Of a stretch of 64,000 nucleotides of DNA, positions 27,409 to 37,077 are shown one piece after another; position 1 is the stretch's first letter; each line of letters begins with the position of its first letter. The stretch is taken from positions 1-64,000 of the forward strand of contig JAMPDJ010000009.1 in NCBI GenBank assembly GCA_023665805.1, read 5' to 3'. This DNA is from Bacteroides sp. Lineage in GTDB: Bacteria; Bacteroidota; Bacteroidia; Bacteroidales; Bacteroidaceae. Both the position numbers and the translations under genes were made by a program. The notes beneath the pieces are model-generated. The model had not been told where the DNA came from, did not search any database, and worked only from the letters and a program-made list of their open reading frames with translations.

Positions 27409-30400
27409 ATGAAAAAGCAATTTTTATTTGCCATTCTTCTAAGTATTCTGGGTATATACACAGGATGGGCGGCTCGTATCATCACGGGTACCGGCCAACA
27501 GGGTACCGTGTCGGTTTCTGATTTGAGCGATGCAAAGTTCTCTTCTCTTGAAGCTGGCGAAGGATGGGTTCTGACATTGGAAGTGGAAAACCCTGACGGT
27601 AACTCATACAATCCCTGGGGTACAAGCCTGATAGCCAGCGGCAATAATGCATTTCCGGAGAAAAACAATTTCAATGGATTCCAGCTTTATCTTCAGAGCA
27701 GTGGCAACGGAGGAAAACTGAATGCCGTATTCGGTGGACGTGACCACATTATCAGCAATGTCACATACAGTGGAGATTTCCAAGCTACTATAGTATATGA
27801 CGGTGACAAGAGTCTTACAGTGGAGTCAACGAATGCCGAGGGCAAACAGGCTCAGGACAAGTTCACTCTCAACACTGCCCTGCCCCCGATAACCGAATTT
27901 GCATACGGTCTGCCAACAGGAATTAACGTCAAGGCACAGTTGGCAAAGATTACACCTGTCGTAGATTGTCCCACTTTGGCCGAGGACAAGGATGGCAAGA
28001 TGCACTTCACCTCCGGTAAGACATACTATCCCGGAATATGTAGCAAGCTGCGCTTTACATTGACAGAGTCCGGGGCATTCTATGCCAACGGTGCCAAGCG
28101 CATGAGCTTCGATTCTTTTGTCCTCTATGATGCCAAGGGTGAGGAGGTGAAACTGGACGCATCGCAGTTGGGTGGAAACAACAACAAGTCCTATGCCAAT
28201 ATGCTGGACGGTGTCAACGGTACGTACTGCAACGGTGGATGGTACACATCTGGAGCAACGGACGATTACTTTGAAATTATATTGCCCGAGGACCTCGGCG
28301 GAGTGTTCTCTTTCTCCTTTGTAACGGAGAACACCACCATGAATGCCAAGGCCTTTCGTATAGAGATTCTGGATGAAGTGGTCAAGGAATACACCCTGGC
28401 AGTAAACGCACCTGCCGGTAATGAGGTTGCAATCCTGTATAACGGGCTGCCTGTCAATGCTGGTGATGCCATAGCTGCAGCCACATTTGATGCGGATCTG
28501 CTCGCTGCAAATGAAATACCCGGATATACTTGGGCCGTGGCGGTTGATTCTCAGGCCATGACAGTGACCGTGGCCTATACACAGGCAGAGGATGTGGAGA
28601 ATCCCGCTTCGGTAGTGGCTTTGGCAGAACGCATAGGCGGTCAAGGTGCCGCCGACAAGTTCCGCTTCCTTCTTTCACCGTCCATGAACTCCAGAGAGGA
28701 GGTTTTTGTTATTGGTACCGATGGAGGCAGGATTTTCATCAAGGGCAGTACTGTCAGTGCCATCACTACGGGCTTGGGCTGGTATCTGAACAACATTGCC
28801 AGTATCAATATATCCTGGAACTCCTTGAATGAGAAAGCTGATGGCGAGGCATATGCTGATATCTCTTCCCTGCCATTGCCAACGGCAGAGGAGATGCACA
28901 CCTGTGATGCGCGTTACCGATACTATCTCAACTATTGTACTTTCGGCTACTCCATGACTACGTGGACATGGAAGCGTTGGCAACAGGAGATAGACTGGAT
29001 GGCGCTGCACGGTATCAACATGCCGCTGCAGATTGTTGGACTGGAAGAGGTATGGCGCAAGTTCCTGACCATGGAACAGGATGGTACACGCAAATACAAC
29101 TACAGCGACAGCGATGCCAAGGCTTTCGTGGCCGGTCCCGCATTCACTGCATGGTGGGGCATGAACAACCTTGAGGGTTGGGGTGGCACTGGCAATAATG
29201 GCTGGGGTGGTGTCCAGGACGATGCATGGTATGCCCGTCAGACGGACCTTGCCAAGAAAATTGTTGCCCGTCAGCGTGAACTGGGCATGCAACCGGTACT
29301 GCCAGGCTTTTCCGGTATGGTTCCAAGTAACTTTACTGCAAAGACAGGCGTCGCCACGGACAACAACGGTGGCGGATGGTGCGGTTTCACACGTCCCTAC
29401 ATCATAGATCCGACTGCAGAACGCTTCACCGAGATTGCCGCAGATTACTATGCCTGCCTGAAGGATGTGATGGGCGAAAGCCAATACTACTCCATGGATC
29501 CGTTCCATGAGGGCGGCAGAATCTCGAGCGGCAAGTATTCCGAGGCATACACTGCCATATACAAGGCCATGGAGGCGGCTAAGGGAGGATCACAGTGGGT
29601 GATACAGCAGTGGCAGTGGTCAGACAACCAGAAGCTCTCTCTTACTTCGGTTCCCGCAGGCAAGCTCATTGTCCTTGACCTCTTTTCGGACGGAAAGCCT
29701 GCTTTCAATAGTTATAACGGATATGTTCCGCAGCACGCCGTGTTCTGTGCCATACCAAACTTCGGCGGACGTTCCGGAGTTATGGGACGACTGAACAACC
29801 TTGTCGACAATTATTTCTCTTTCAAGGAAAAGTTCTCTTCTATCAAGGGCATCGGCGCAGCCCCCGAGGCCATAGAGCAGACACCTGTCACCTACGACCT
29901 TCTGTTCCAGTTGCCATGGATGGGCAACAAGCCGGACATGGCAGAGTGGGTAAAAAAATACTCTTCTACCAGGTATGGGACGGATAACGCCGCAGTCCAG
30001 GATGCATGGGAACTGCTTCGTCAGGGTGTGCTCAATTATGGTGCCGATGCCATACAAGGTCCTGTAGAGGATGTATGGGCGGCACGTCCTAACCTCGATG
30101 CCTCTCCTGCCAGCACCTGGGGCGTGACCCTCAACAATGCCGGAGGTACCTATACCCGTGCACGTCGCCAGATGCTCATAGATGCCACATACAAACTATT
30201 GGGTGCAAAGGATGTATTGGGCATTGCCTCAGGTTCCGTCCACGAGAGCAACTACCTCTACGACATAGTGGAATTCGGAGGTGCCGTCATGGCCGACTAT
30301 GCTTATGACCTGCTTCTCGGCATAAAGGCTGCCAAGGAGGCTGCCGGTGACAACTTTGCAACAGATTTCAAGTACAAGGCACGTCGCGATGCTTTCCTTG

Positions 30401-32178
30401 CTCTCATTGCCGACATGGATACATTCAAGGGTACAAACCTCAATTTCCGTCTGGGCAAATGGACACAGGAAGCACGCGATGCCGCCAAGGAAGTCACCGA
30501 TGCCACCACTGCAACTGCCGACTGGTATGAATTCAACAATGCACGTACACTTGTCACCACTTGGGGCGACCGGGCACAGAATGGCGGACTGAAGGACTAT
30601 TCCTATCGTTCATGGCAGGGATTGTTGAAAGACTACTACCTGCCACGTTGGCAATACTTCTTTGAGCACGATTGTCAGGGCACCGATTACTTCTTCTTCG
30701 AATGGAATTGGGCACATGGCATGCAACACAGCGTGGGACAGACGGAAAAGAGCGCCACACGTCTGGATGAAGGAGAGAGCGGATATGCATACAGCCGCAC
30801 ACCCGAGGGCAACACCATAGACGAGGCACAGAATCTGCTGAACAAGTACATTATACCCGTCAGCATAAACGACGGAGTGTATTATGCCTACAGTCTGCTG
30901 GACAACGACCTGTCCGACAAGATAACCATCGTTGCCAGTGCAGGAAGTGTGATAGACCTTACGTCATATTTCACATCTCTGGAGAATGTGACAGTCAGCG
31001 GAGACTTCATTGATGGCAACGTGACAAGTCTGAGCGACATCCGCATCAAGGCCGATGCCGCAGATGGCAACCACACGGGCACTATCGCATTGGCAAACGG
31101 CACCACCATCAAGTTCTCCGTGGTGCTGAATCCGGCGTACTATGGCACGTATCATATCAACTATAAGGACGGGAGCAATGATGCTCCCGTCTTCATAGCC
31201 TACAACGAGGACAAGGACAACAGCAACAACAAGGGCTACAAGCTCATAGCCACAGGCACATACTCTTCCGATGCTCCTGCGGACATGGTTTTCGCATTGG
31301 CTCCTTGTGGTAATGGATTCTCCATCTCGGCGCAGGGACAGTATCTAAAGTCTCCTACTCTCAATGGCTGGAACCATATCATGTTCTCGCAGAATGCCGA
31401 TGAGGCTGGCGCATATCTTTTTATCGAAGAAGCCAATGAGGCCGGAGTGTATAAATTGCGCAGTACAGGCGAGGGTGTAAATTATGTCAATGACTATGAA
31501 AACTCGGTTTTTGGTAACGATAGACCCGAAAAAGAAGGATTGTCGACCTTTACCGTCTCTCCTGTCACTCAGTTTCCATTCACTGTCAGTTCCGCAGGTT
31601 TTGCCATACTTTGTCTGCCATTCAATGTGGTACTTCCAGATGGCATGCAGGCTTTCGACTGTGCCGCCTCCAACATTGCACAGGGTGCAGACAAGTCTGC
31701 AATCATTTGCACCATGCAGGCCATAGCCAATCCCGGCGAAACATTGAAGAAAGGAACCCCGGTCGTCATCAAGGCCGCTGGTGGCGAATACAATCTGGAC
31801 ATCACCATGGACGATGAAGGTTCCCGTACATCTCTGCCTGGTTCTCTGTTACGTGGAAATTACTTGAAACAGGATTTGGTTCAGGGAGAAGAGGTGAAAA
31901 AGTTCATCTTCCTAAAGCCGGACGGCCAGGATACCGGATTTTATCGTATGCAGGACAAGGGCACCATTGCAGCCAATAAGTGCTGGATGGAGTGGGCTGT
32001 TCCGGCAGAGATGGCCGGGGCACGGGTTATTTCGCTGGACTTTTCTACAGAGACCGACATTCGTGACATTAACGCTACTCCCCGGAACAATCTCATATTC
32101 AATCTCAACGGGCAACGTCTCGCCATACCGCATAAAGGCGTGAATATCATTGGCAACACCAAGGTTATAATCAACTGA
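27409..32178 (+). CDS. Secreted alpha-N-acetylglucosaminidase (GH89)
   Basis: 1589 aa. Signal peptide (cleavage near GWA-AR), then about 350 residues of beta-sandwich modules, one resembling a carbohydrate-binding F5/8 type domain (TYYPGICSKLRFTLTESGAF). The NAGLU N-terminal domain starts at about 405 (LAERIGGQGAADKFRFLLSP). The catalytic barrel opens with CTFGYSMTTWTWKRWQQEID. Candidate catalytic acids are E701 (MDPFHEGG) and E820 (GAAPEAIEQ), by analogy with the human enzyme. The helical C-domain is followed by beta modules and the terminal motif FNLNGQRL ... HKGVNIIGNTKV. GH89 enzymes cleave terminal alpha-GlcNAc, as found on gastric-type mucin. It heads a plus-strand group with a 70-aa peptide, a LOG protein and an acyltransferase. 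Confidence 0.92.
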   Translation: MKKQFLFAILLSILGIYTGWAARIITGTGQQGTVSVSDLSDAKFSSLEAGEGWVLTLEVENPDGNSYNPWGTSLIASGNNAFPEKNNFNGFQLYLQSSGNGGKLNAVFGGRDHIISNVTYSGDFQATIVYDGDKSLTVESTNAEGKQAQDKFTLNTALPPITEFAYGLPTGINVKAQLAKITPVVDCPTLAEDKDGKMHFTSGKTYYPGICSKLRFTLTESGAFYANGAKRMSFDSFVLYDAKGEEVKLDASQLGGNNNKSYANMLDGVNGTYCNGGWYTSGATDDYFEIILPEDLGGVFSFSFVTENTTMNAKAFRIEILDEVVKEYTLAVNAPAGNEVAILYNGLPVNAGDAIAAATFDADLLAANEIPGYTWAVAVDSQAMTVTVAYTQAEDVENPASVVALAERIGGQGAADKFRFLLSPSMNSREEVFVIGTDGGRIFIKGSTVSAITTGLGWYLNNIASINISWNSLNEKADGEAYADISSLPLPTAEEMHTCDARYRYYLNYCTFGYSMTTWTWKRWQQEIDWMALHGINMPLQIVGLEEVWRKFLTMEQDGTRKYNYSDSDAKAFVAGPAFTAWWGMNNLEGWGGTGNNGWGGVQDDAWYARQTDLAKKIVARQRELGMQPVLPGFSGMVPSNFTAKTGVATDNNGGGWCGFTRPYIIDPTAERFTEIAADYYACLKDVMGESQYYSMDPFHEGGRISSGKYSEAYTAIYKAMEAAKGGSQWVIQQWQWSDNQKLSLTSVPAGKLIVLDLFSDGKPAFNSYNGYVPQHAVFCAIPNFGGRSGVMGRLNNLVDNYFSFKEKFSSIKGIGAAPEAIEQTPVTYDLLFQLPWMGNKPDMAEWVKKYSSTRYGTDNAAVQDAWELLRQGVLNYGADAIQGPVEDVWAARPNLDASPASTWGVTLNNAGGTYTRARRQMLIDATYKLLGAKDVLGIASGSVHESNYLYDIVEFGGAVMADYAYDLLLGIKAAKEAAGDNFATDFKYKARRDAFLALIADMDTFKGTNLNFRLGKWTQEARDAAKEVTDATTATADWYEFNNARTLVTTWGDRAQNGGLKDYSYRSWQGLLKDYYLPRWQYFFEHDCQGTDYFFFEWNWAHGMQHSVGQTEKSATRLDEGESGYAYSRTPEGNTIDEAQNLLNKYIIPVSINDGVYYAYSLLDNDLSDKITIVASAGSVIDLTSYFTSLENVTVSGDFIDGNVTSLSDIRIKADAADGNHTGTIALANGTTIKFSVVLNPAYYGTYHINYKDGSNDAPVFIAYNEDKDNSNNKGYKLIATGTYSSDAPADMVFALAPCGNGFSISAQGQYLKSPTLNGWNHIMFSQNADEAGAYLFIEEANEAGVYKLRSTGEGVNYVNDYENSVFGNDRPEKEGLSTFTVSPVTQFPFTVSSAGFAILCLPFNVVLPDGMQAFDCAASNIAQGADKSAIICTMQAIANPGETLKKGTPVVIKAAGGEYNLDITMDDEGSRTSLPGSLLRGNYLKQDLVQGEEVKKFIFLKPDGQDTGFYRMQDKGTIAANKCWMEWAVPAEMAGARVISLDFSTETDIRDINATPRNNLIFNLNGQRLAIPHKGVNIIGNTKVIIN

Positions 32179-32185
32179 ACATCAT

Positions 32186-32398
32186 ATGACTATGAAGAGA
32201 ACATACATTGCACCCAAGGTTACGGTCCTTGAATATAGTCCATCATGTGGCATCTTGGCATCCACTTCGAGCATGTCAACTCAAATTTACAATGACAACA
32301 CCGGCGGCGACGATGGCCAAGGTGGCTACAATCCGGGAAACTCCCTGTCACGAGGCAACGGCTCTTCCGGCAACGGCCTGTGGGACGAAGTCTGGTAA
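32186..32398 (+). CDS. Small glycine/serine-rich protein, unknown function
   Basis: 70 aa, starting 7 nt after the GH89 stop (ATG at 32186; a second ATG at 32192 is equally possible). An N-terminal KRTYIAPKVTVLEYSP segment is followed by GILASTSSM and a low-complexity tail rich in G, N, S and D (DNTGGDDGQGGYNPGNS) ending GLWDEVW. Prevotella genomes carry many such 60-80 aa proteins with YxxPxVxVxE openings; none has a known role to my knowledge. No classical signal peptide or double-glycine leader is clear. Tight spacing implies co-expression with GH89. Confidence 0.65.
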   Translation: MTMKRTYIAPKVTVLEYSPSCGILASTSSMSTQIYNDNTGGDDGQGGYNPGNSLSRGNGSSGNGLWDEVW

Positions 32399-32410
32399 TC
32401 CCCCTGACCT

Positions 32411-33376
32411 ATGATTCAGAATTATGTACAACATGCACAGCGTATAGCCGAATACTTCCGTACGGTGCCATATATTATGGATCCTCCGGGATTGTACACG
32501 GCACAAAGCTTGTACGAAGGCTTGGATTTCAGTCATCCCGAGACCTTTGCCGATTGCTACGACCAAAGGGTATACCGTCATTATATGGAACAGGGCAAGA
32601 TAACGGACAATCCGCTTGAGGCCCTGGCACGTAACCTGCATGACTTTGCCATCATGCAAAGGTTGAAACACTTGCTTTCGCAGTATGGCAAGTGCCGTGT
32701 GGTGGCAGTGATGGGTGGCAATGCCATGAGAAGGGACGATGTCTCCTACGAGAAGATTGCCCGCATAAGCAAGCACTTGACGGAATTAGGTTCACTGATG
32801 GTTTCCGGTGGAGGTAGCGGTGCCATGGAGGCCACAGGGTTCGGTGCATGGATGGCAGGCAGAAGCGAGGCAGAGTTCCTTGACGCCCTGTCCCGTTTGC
32901 GTACAGTGCCTGCTCAACAGGACGATGGTTACCTGCAGGTGTCATTTGACATTCTCGCCCGCTATCCTCAGGTAGCTTATCGCAATCTGAGCATACCCAC
33001 ATGGCTCTATGGTCACGAGTGGACATCCCCGTTTGCCACGGACATAGCCAAGTTGTTCGAGAATAGCGTGCGCGAGGACACGCTCCTAACCGTTTCCTAC
33101 GGTGGCATCATATATGCTCCGGGACGTGCTGGTACCTTTCAGGAAGTATTTCAGGAAGCAGTGCAAAACCACTACCTTACCTTCGGTTTTGCCAGTCCCA
33201 TGGTGTTCCTTGATACCGAGTTCTGGACCAAGACCACCCCATTGTATCCCCTGTTGGTCCACTTGATGGACAAGGGCATATATAAGAACCTGCTGCTTTC
33301 GCTTACCGATGATATAGACGAGGTGATTGCCACCATCACCGACTTCCGGAAATCCTACGAGGAACAGGGTGGATAG
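32411..33376 (+). CDS. LOG-family Rossmann nucleotide-binding protein
   Basis: 321 aa. The Rossmann-type core carries VMGGNAMRRDD, SGGGSGAMEATGFGAW and PGRAGTFQEVFQ, variants of the GGGxxGxMGA and PGGxGTxxE signatures of LOG/YgdH-type proteins. Some members are phosphoribohydrolases that release free bases from nucleotides, others are of unknown activity. The PGG motif here is PGR, so activity should not be assumed. It has an extra N-terminal helical region of about 90 residues. It begins 12 nt after the small-protein stop and is followed by the acyltransferase after 17 nt. Confidence 0.8.
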   Translation: MIQNYVQHAQRIAEYFRTVPYIMDPPGLYTAQSLYEGLDFSHPETFADCYDQRVYRHYMEQGKITDNPLEALARNLHDFAIMQRLKHLLSQYGKCRVVAVMGGNAMRRDDVSYEKIARISKHLTELGSLMVSGGGSGAMEATGFGAWMAGRSEAEFLDALSRLRTVPAQQDDGYLQVSFDILARYPQVAYRNLSIPTWLYGHEWTSPFATDIAKLFENSVREDTLLTVSYGGIIYAPGRAGTFQEVFQEAVQNHYLTFGFASPMVFLDTEFWTKTTPLYPLLVHLMDKGIYKNLLLSLTDDIDEVIATITDFRKSYEEQGG

Positions 33377-33393
33377 TATTCAGGATTGCTATA

Positions 33394-34440
33394 ATGGATA
33401 AATCGCATTACATAGTCTATTTGGACAACCTCAGAATAGTTGGGGCATTGGCCGTAGTGCTATTGCATATGTCCGGTGTGTGCCTGGACAGGTTTTACAA
33501 TCCGGACGCAACAATGCAAAACGTGTTGCTTGTTCTCGTCAACACCATCACTCGTTTTGCCGTTCCCGTGTTTGTTATGATAACAGGCACACTTCTCCTG
33601 CACCCGCGGCGCATCATAACTTATGACAATGTGTTCGGCAAGTATGTATGGAGGATGCTGTTGGTTTTGCTGACCATAGGCAGTGCATACGCTTTGATGG
33701 AGATTGCCTACATCCACCGCGCCATTTCTCCGGCCTTGGTGGCTGAAGCGTTTGCCAACGTGTTGTCCGGCAACCTTTGGGATCACATGTGGTATGTGTA
33801 TATGCTGACAGGATTATATCTCGTACTGCCCATGCTGAAGGGTTTTGTCAATGTTTCTGATACAGGTGATCTGGTAAAGCTTGTACTGGTCATGGCGCTT
33901 TTTCTTCTGATAATGCCACAGGTTGGAAGTGTGTTTGGCTTGAAGGTGGGCATCACTTTCCCTGTATCGTCCGTTTATGTCCTGTATCTGTTCCTTGGAT
34001 ACCTGATTGACAAGACTGTCATGGAGATGTGTGGCATGACCAAAATGATCGGATGTATATGCCTGTCAATGTCTCTGTGCTTCATAGCCGTTGGTATTCA
34101 TATGATGAATCCAACTCCGGAAACTGCTGCCTTTCTGAGTCTCAATCCTATCATAACATTCTTTTTGGCAAATGGCATTTTCTTGCTGTTTAAAGGAAGC
34201 AAGGCGTTAAACAATGGACCGATATTTGGCAGGAAAGCAGGATTGATGGTTTCTGACTGTTCTTTTGGCATATATCTGTTTCATCCTTTGTTTATCAATC
34301 TGGCTACAAAGTTTTTCCATATCGATTTGATGTGTATGGGTATGTTTTCGTTCTTCTTTATAACGATAGCCGTCATTGTCATGTCCATGCTCACCACCAT
34401 TGCATTCAGGAAAATCCCATACATGGGCAGGCTGGTATGA
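33394..34440 (+). CDS. Membrane acyltransferase (acyltransferase-3 family)
   Basis: 348 aa, about ten hydrophobic helices. The N-terminus YLDNLRIVGALAVVLLHMSG carries the conserved Arg and the catalytic-type His of the OafA/WecH acyltransferase-3 family. The family adds acetyl or other acyl groups to cell-surface polysaccharides or lipids from the cytoplasmic face. No glycan biosynthesis genes adjoin it, so the acceptor is unknown. Last gene before a strong terminator. Confidence 0.88.
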   Translation: MDKSHYIVYLDNLRIVGALAVVLLHMSGVCLDRFYNPDATMQNVLLVLVNTITRFAVPVFVMITGTLLLHPRRIITYDNVFGKYVWRMLLVLLTIGSAYALMEIAYIHRAISPALVAEAFANVLSGNLWDHMWYVYMLTGLYLVLPMLKGFVNVSDTGDLVKLVLVMALFLLIMPQVGSVFGLKVGITFPVSSVYVLYLFLGYLIDKTVMEMCGMTKMIGCICLSMSLCFIAVGIHMMNPTPETAAFLSLNPIITFFLANGIFLLFKGSKALNNGPIFGRKAGLMVSDCSFGIYLFHPLFINLATKFFHIDLMCMGMFSFFFITIAVIVMSMLTTIAFRKIPYMGRLV

Positions 34441-34488
34441 AGTTGGCCCTTTGTCTGTCGTCACTGGTGGAATCCTGAGAATAAACCG

Positions 34489-34524
34489 CAAGCCCGCACA
34501 GTACATATGCGCTGTGCGGGCTTG
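34489..34524. terminator. Bidirectional terminator between acyltransferase and helicase
   Basis: CAAGCCCGCACAG (34489-34501) pairs perfectly with CTGTGCGGGCTTG (34512-34524), loop of 10 nt. It lies between convergent genes. Confidence 0.85.
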
Positions 34525-34583
34525 TTGTATGGAAAACATCCAGATTGGAATATCGGGCTTGTGGATTTGGTATCCACAGGGAT

Positions 34584-36578
34584 TTACTTCTTTTTCCTTG
34601 GTTTGCGGCGTGCCCATCCCTCTTCGGTAAAGTCAGGCTCCTTGCCGCGCAACTGTGCTGCATCAGGATTCAGGAACTGCATCCAATCATTCTTTGTGTA
34701 ATGTTTCCTGTTGGGCTGAGGTGCGGGCTTGTTACGTGATGCACGTGTTTCCTCCTTGTATCCGCCACGCCTTGCACTGCCATGGCTGGAAGATTCCTCG
34801 TTATTGGTGCCGCCGTTTCGACGGCGACCGTCGCGTGGTTCACGTTTTGTGTCACGGCGGTCACGTTTTGTGTCGCGCTTGCGTTCGTGCCTGTTGTCCT
34901 TGTCGTCTGTGCTCTTGTCTGCCTCGTCACACACTACGCTGCGCCCTTTTACTGTCACTCCATGTTTCATGGCTCGGATTACGGCCTCGGCATGGTCTGA
35001 CGCTACCTCCACGAAGGCAAAGTTCTTCATCAGGTCTATGCGTCCGATTTCCACCGGCACGTCCTTTACATTGCGGTTGATGAGACCTATGATCTCCTTG
35101 GCATAGAAACCATCTATCTTGCCTACGTTCAGGAACAGGCGTGTGTATCCTTCCTCGGCTGTGCGTGGTCCGTTGCCGCCCTTGTCGCGACGTGACTTGC
35201 GTTCGCCTTTTGCACCGGACTTGGACTCGGACACCTCTTCTATCTCCGGTGCATCGGCATAGTAAGCCAGGAAACGACCGAATTCGCGGCTCACGACGCG
35301 TTTGATAAGGTCTTCCTTGTCCAGCCATCCCCAGCGGCGGATAACTTCGGGCATAACTTCGGCAATCTCCTCTTCCATCACGTCCACACGTTCTATGTCG
35401 TCTATGACGCGGTAGAGCTGTCTCTGGCATATATCCTTGCCGGATGGCAGGGCACCACGCTCGAATTGCTTCTGGATAGCCTTTTCTATCACGCGTATCT
35501 TGCCCTTTTCCTTCACGTGGACTATGCTGATGCTGGTACCCTTCTTTCCGGCACGACCCGTGCGTCCGCTGCGATGTGTATAGTTCTCCGTATCATCCGG
35601 CAGGCCATAGTTGATGACGTGTGTAAGGTCGTTTACATCCAATCCTCTTGCCGCCACGTCTGTGGCCACAAGAAGTTGTGTGCGGTGCTGGCGGAACTTC
35701 TGCATGGTCAGGTCGCGTTGCTGTTGCGACAGGTCGCCGTGCAGTGAATCAGCGTTGTAGCCGTCCTGTATCAGTTTGTCGGCGATATCCTGCGTCTCCA
35801 TGCGTGTTCGGCAGAAGATGATGGCGTAGATGCGTGGATAGTAGTCCACCACGCGCTTGAGTGCAAGATACTTGTCTTGCGCGCGTACCATATAGTATAT
35901 ATGGTTGACATGTTCGGCACCCTCGTTGCGGGAACCTACCTGTATCTCCTTGTAGTCGTGCAGATAGCGTTTTGCTATGGTCTCTATCTCCTTGCTCATT
36001 GTGGCTGAGAAGAGCAAGGTGCGGTGTTCGGTGGGAATGCCTTCAAGGATTTCGTTGAGGTCGTCCTGGAAGCCCATTGTCAGCATTTCGTCGGCCTCGT
36101 CCAATACCAGGTTCTTCACCGTGGACAGGTTGGCTGCGCCGCGCTTCATCAGGTCCAGCAATCGGCCGGGCGTGGCCACCAATATGTTCACGCCATGTCG
36201 CAGGGATCTGATTTGTGCTTCGATGCTTGTGCCGCCGTAGACGGGAAGGATGCGCACTCCGTCGGTATACTTGGAATACCCCTCCAGATCGTCTGCAATC
36301 TGAAGGCACAGCTCGCGTGTGGGAGCCAGTATGAGTGAAGTGGGTTGCATCGGCATCCCGTCTGTCAGCTGCACCAATGGAAGACCGTAGGCGGCCGTCT
36401 TGCCTGTGCCGGTCTGTGCCAGCGCCACCAGATCGCCTTGCCAGCCGTCCTCTGTCTCTGCCTTGCCCAGCAGTACCGGTATCACCGCCTCTTGGACGGG
36501 CATGGGGTATTCATAACCTTGCTCGCCGATGGCGCGCAGTATTCGTTCGTCTAATCCTAATTCTTCAAATGATTTCAT
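34584..36578 (-). CDS. DEAD-box RNA helicase with DbpA-like RNA-binding domain
   Basis: 664 aa from the ATG at 36578 (MKSFEELGLDERILRAIGEQ); the frame stays open 49 codons further upstream but that part has no helicase character. Motifs in order: Q-motif region GYEYPMPVQEAVIP, AQTGTGKT, PTRELCLQI, LDEADEM, SAT, ATDVAARGLDV and HRSGRTGRAG. After a helical linker, a DbpA/CsdA-type RRM-like domain begins near TRLFLNVGKIDGFYAKEIIG. The C-terminal tail is basic and rich in K, R, D and G. It most likely remodels ribosome assembly intermediates or cold-stabilised mRNA. Confidence 0.95.
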   Translation of the reverse strand: MKSFEELGLDERILRAIGEQGYEYPMPVQEAVIPVLLGKAETEDGWQGDLVALAQTGTGKTAAYGLPLVQLTDGMPMQPTSLILAPTRELCLQIADDLEGYSKYTDGVRILPVYGGTSIEAQIRSLRHGVNILVATPGRLLDLMKRGAANLSTVKNLVLDEADEMLTMGFQDDLNEILEGIPTEHRTLLFSATMSKEIETIAKRYLHDYKEIQVGSRNEGAEHVNHIYYMVRAQDKYLALKRVVDYYPRIYAIIFCRTRMETQDIADKLIQDGYNADSLHGDLSQQQRDLTMQKFRQHRTQLLVATDVAARGLDVNDLTHVINYGLPDDTENYTHRSGRTGRAGKKGTSISIVHVKEKGKIRVIEKAIQKQFERGALPSGKDICQRQLYRVIDDIERVDVMEEEIAEVMPEVIRRWGWLDKEDLIKRVVSREFGRFLAYYADAPEIEEVSESKSGAKGERKSRRDKGGNGPRTAEEGYTRLFLNVGKIDGFYAKEIIGLINRNVKDVPVEIGRIDLMKNFAFVEVASDHAEAVIRAMKHGVTVKGRSVVCDEADKSTDDKDNRHERKRDTKRDRRDTKREPRDGRRRNGGTNNEESSSHGSARRGGYKEETRASRNKPAPQPNRKHYTKNDWMQFLNPDAAQLRGKEPDFTEEGWARRKPRKKK

Positions 36579-36648
36579 TCTGTTCTTGTTATAAATGGAT
36601 GCAGGTCCTTTTGCAGGCTCTGCACTGTGGTGGTGGCGAGTTGTCCGG

Positions 36649-37077
36649 TTACACGTCCATTGTGTATACGTTGGTTTCCTTGGGCGAGAATCCCATGCTG
36701 CGGTACAGTGCATTGGCAGCCACACGCGACGGGCGCGAAGTCAATCCTACGCGGTAATGCTTGCCGGTGGACGCAAGGAGGTCCAAGGCGGCTTGTACCA
36801 ACAATCGTCCCACCCCTTGGCCTTGGCACTCCGGCAATACGGAAACATCCTCTATGGTCGCATGTCTGCCTGTGGGGATGCTGAAGCAGCAGATGGTGGT
36901 CATTCCCACGATGATGCCGTCGTCTCCACGTGCCACCAACAGGTGGGTATCCTGTTGTGACAGAAGTTCGTCGATGGTCTCACGGTCTGCCTTGCATGAG
37001 GAGGAGACCACTTTCGTCAAGGCTTCTATCTGGCTGAAATCTTCGGGGGAGCATGCTGTCAATCGGGTTATCTTCAT
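36649..37077 (-). CDS. GNAT-family N-acetyltransferase
   Basis: 142 aa from the ATG at 37077, which overlaps the CPBP stop as ATGA. Acetyl-CoA binding motif A is visible as DVSVLPECQGQGVGRLLVQA, followed by ANALYRSMGFSPKE, the usual motif B end. Substrate unknown. Translationally coupled to the CPBP protease upstream, and 70 nt before the helicase gene on the same strand. Confidence 0.9.
   Translation of the reverse strand: MKITRLTACSPEDFSQIEALTKVVSSSCKADRETIDELLSQQDTHLLVARGDDGIIVGMTTICCFSIPTGRHATIEDVSVLPECQGQGVGRLLVQAALDLLASTGKHYRVGLTSRPSRVAANALYRSMGFSPKETNVYTMDV

Noticed and set aside
36579..36725. N-terminal extension of the DEAD-box helicase
   Set aside because: The frame stays open for 49 codons above the ATG, but the residues do not fit a helicase N-terminus and the ATG at 36578 starts directly before the Q-motif region.
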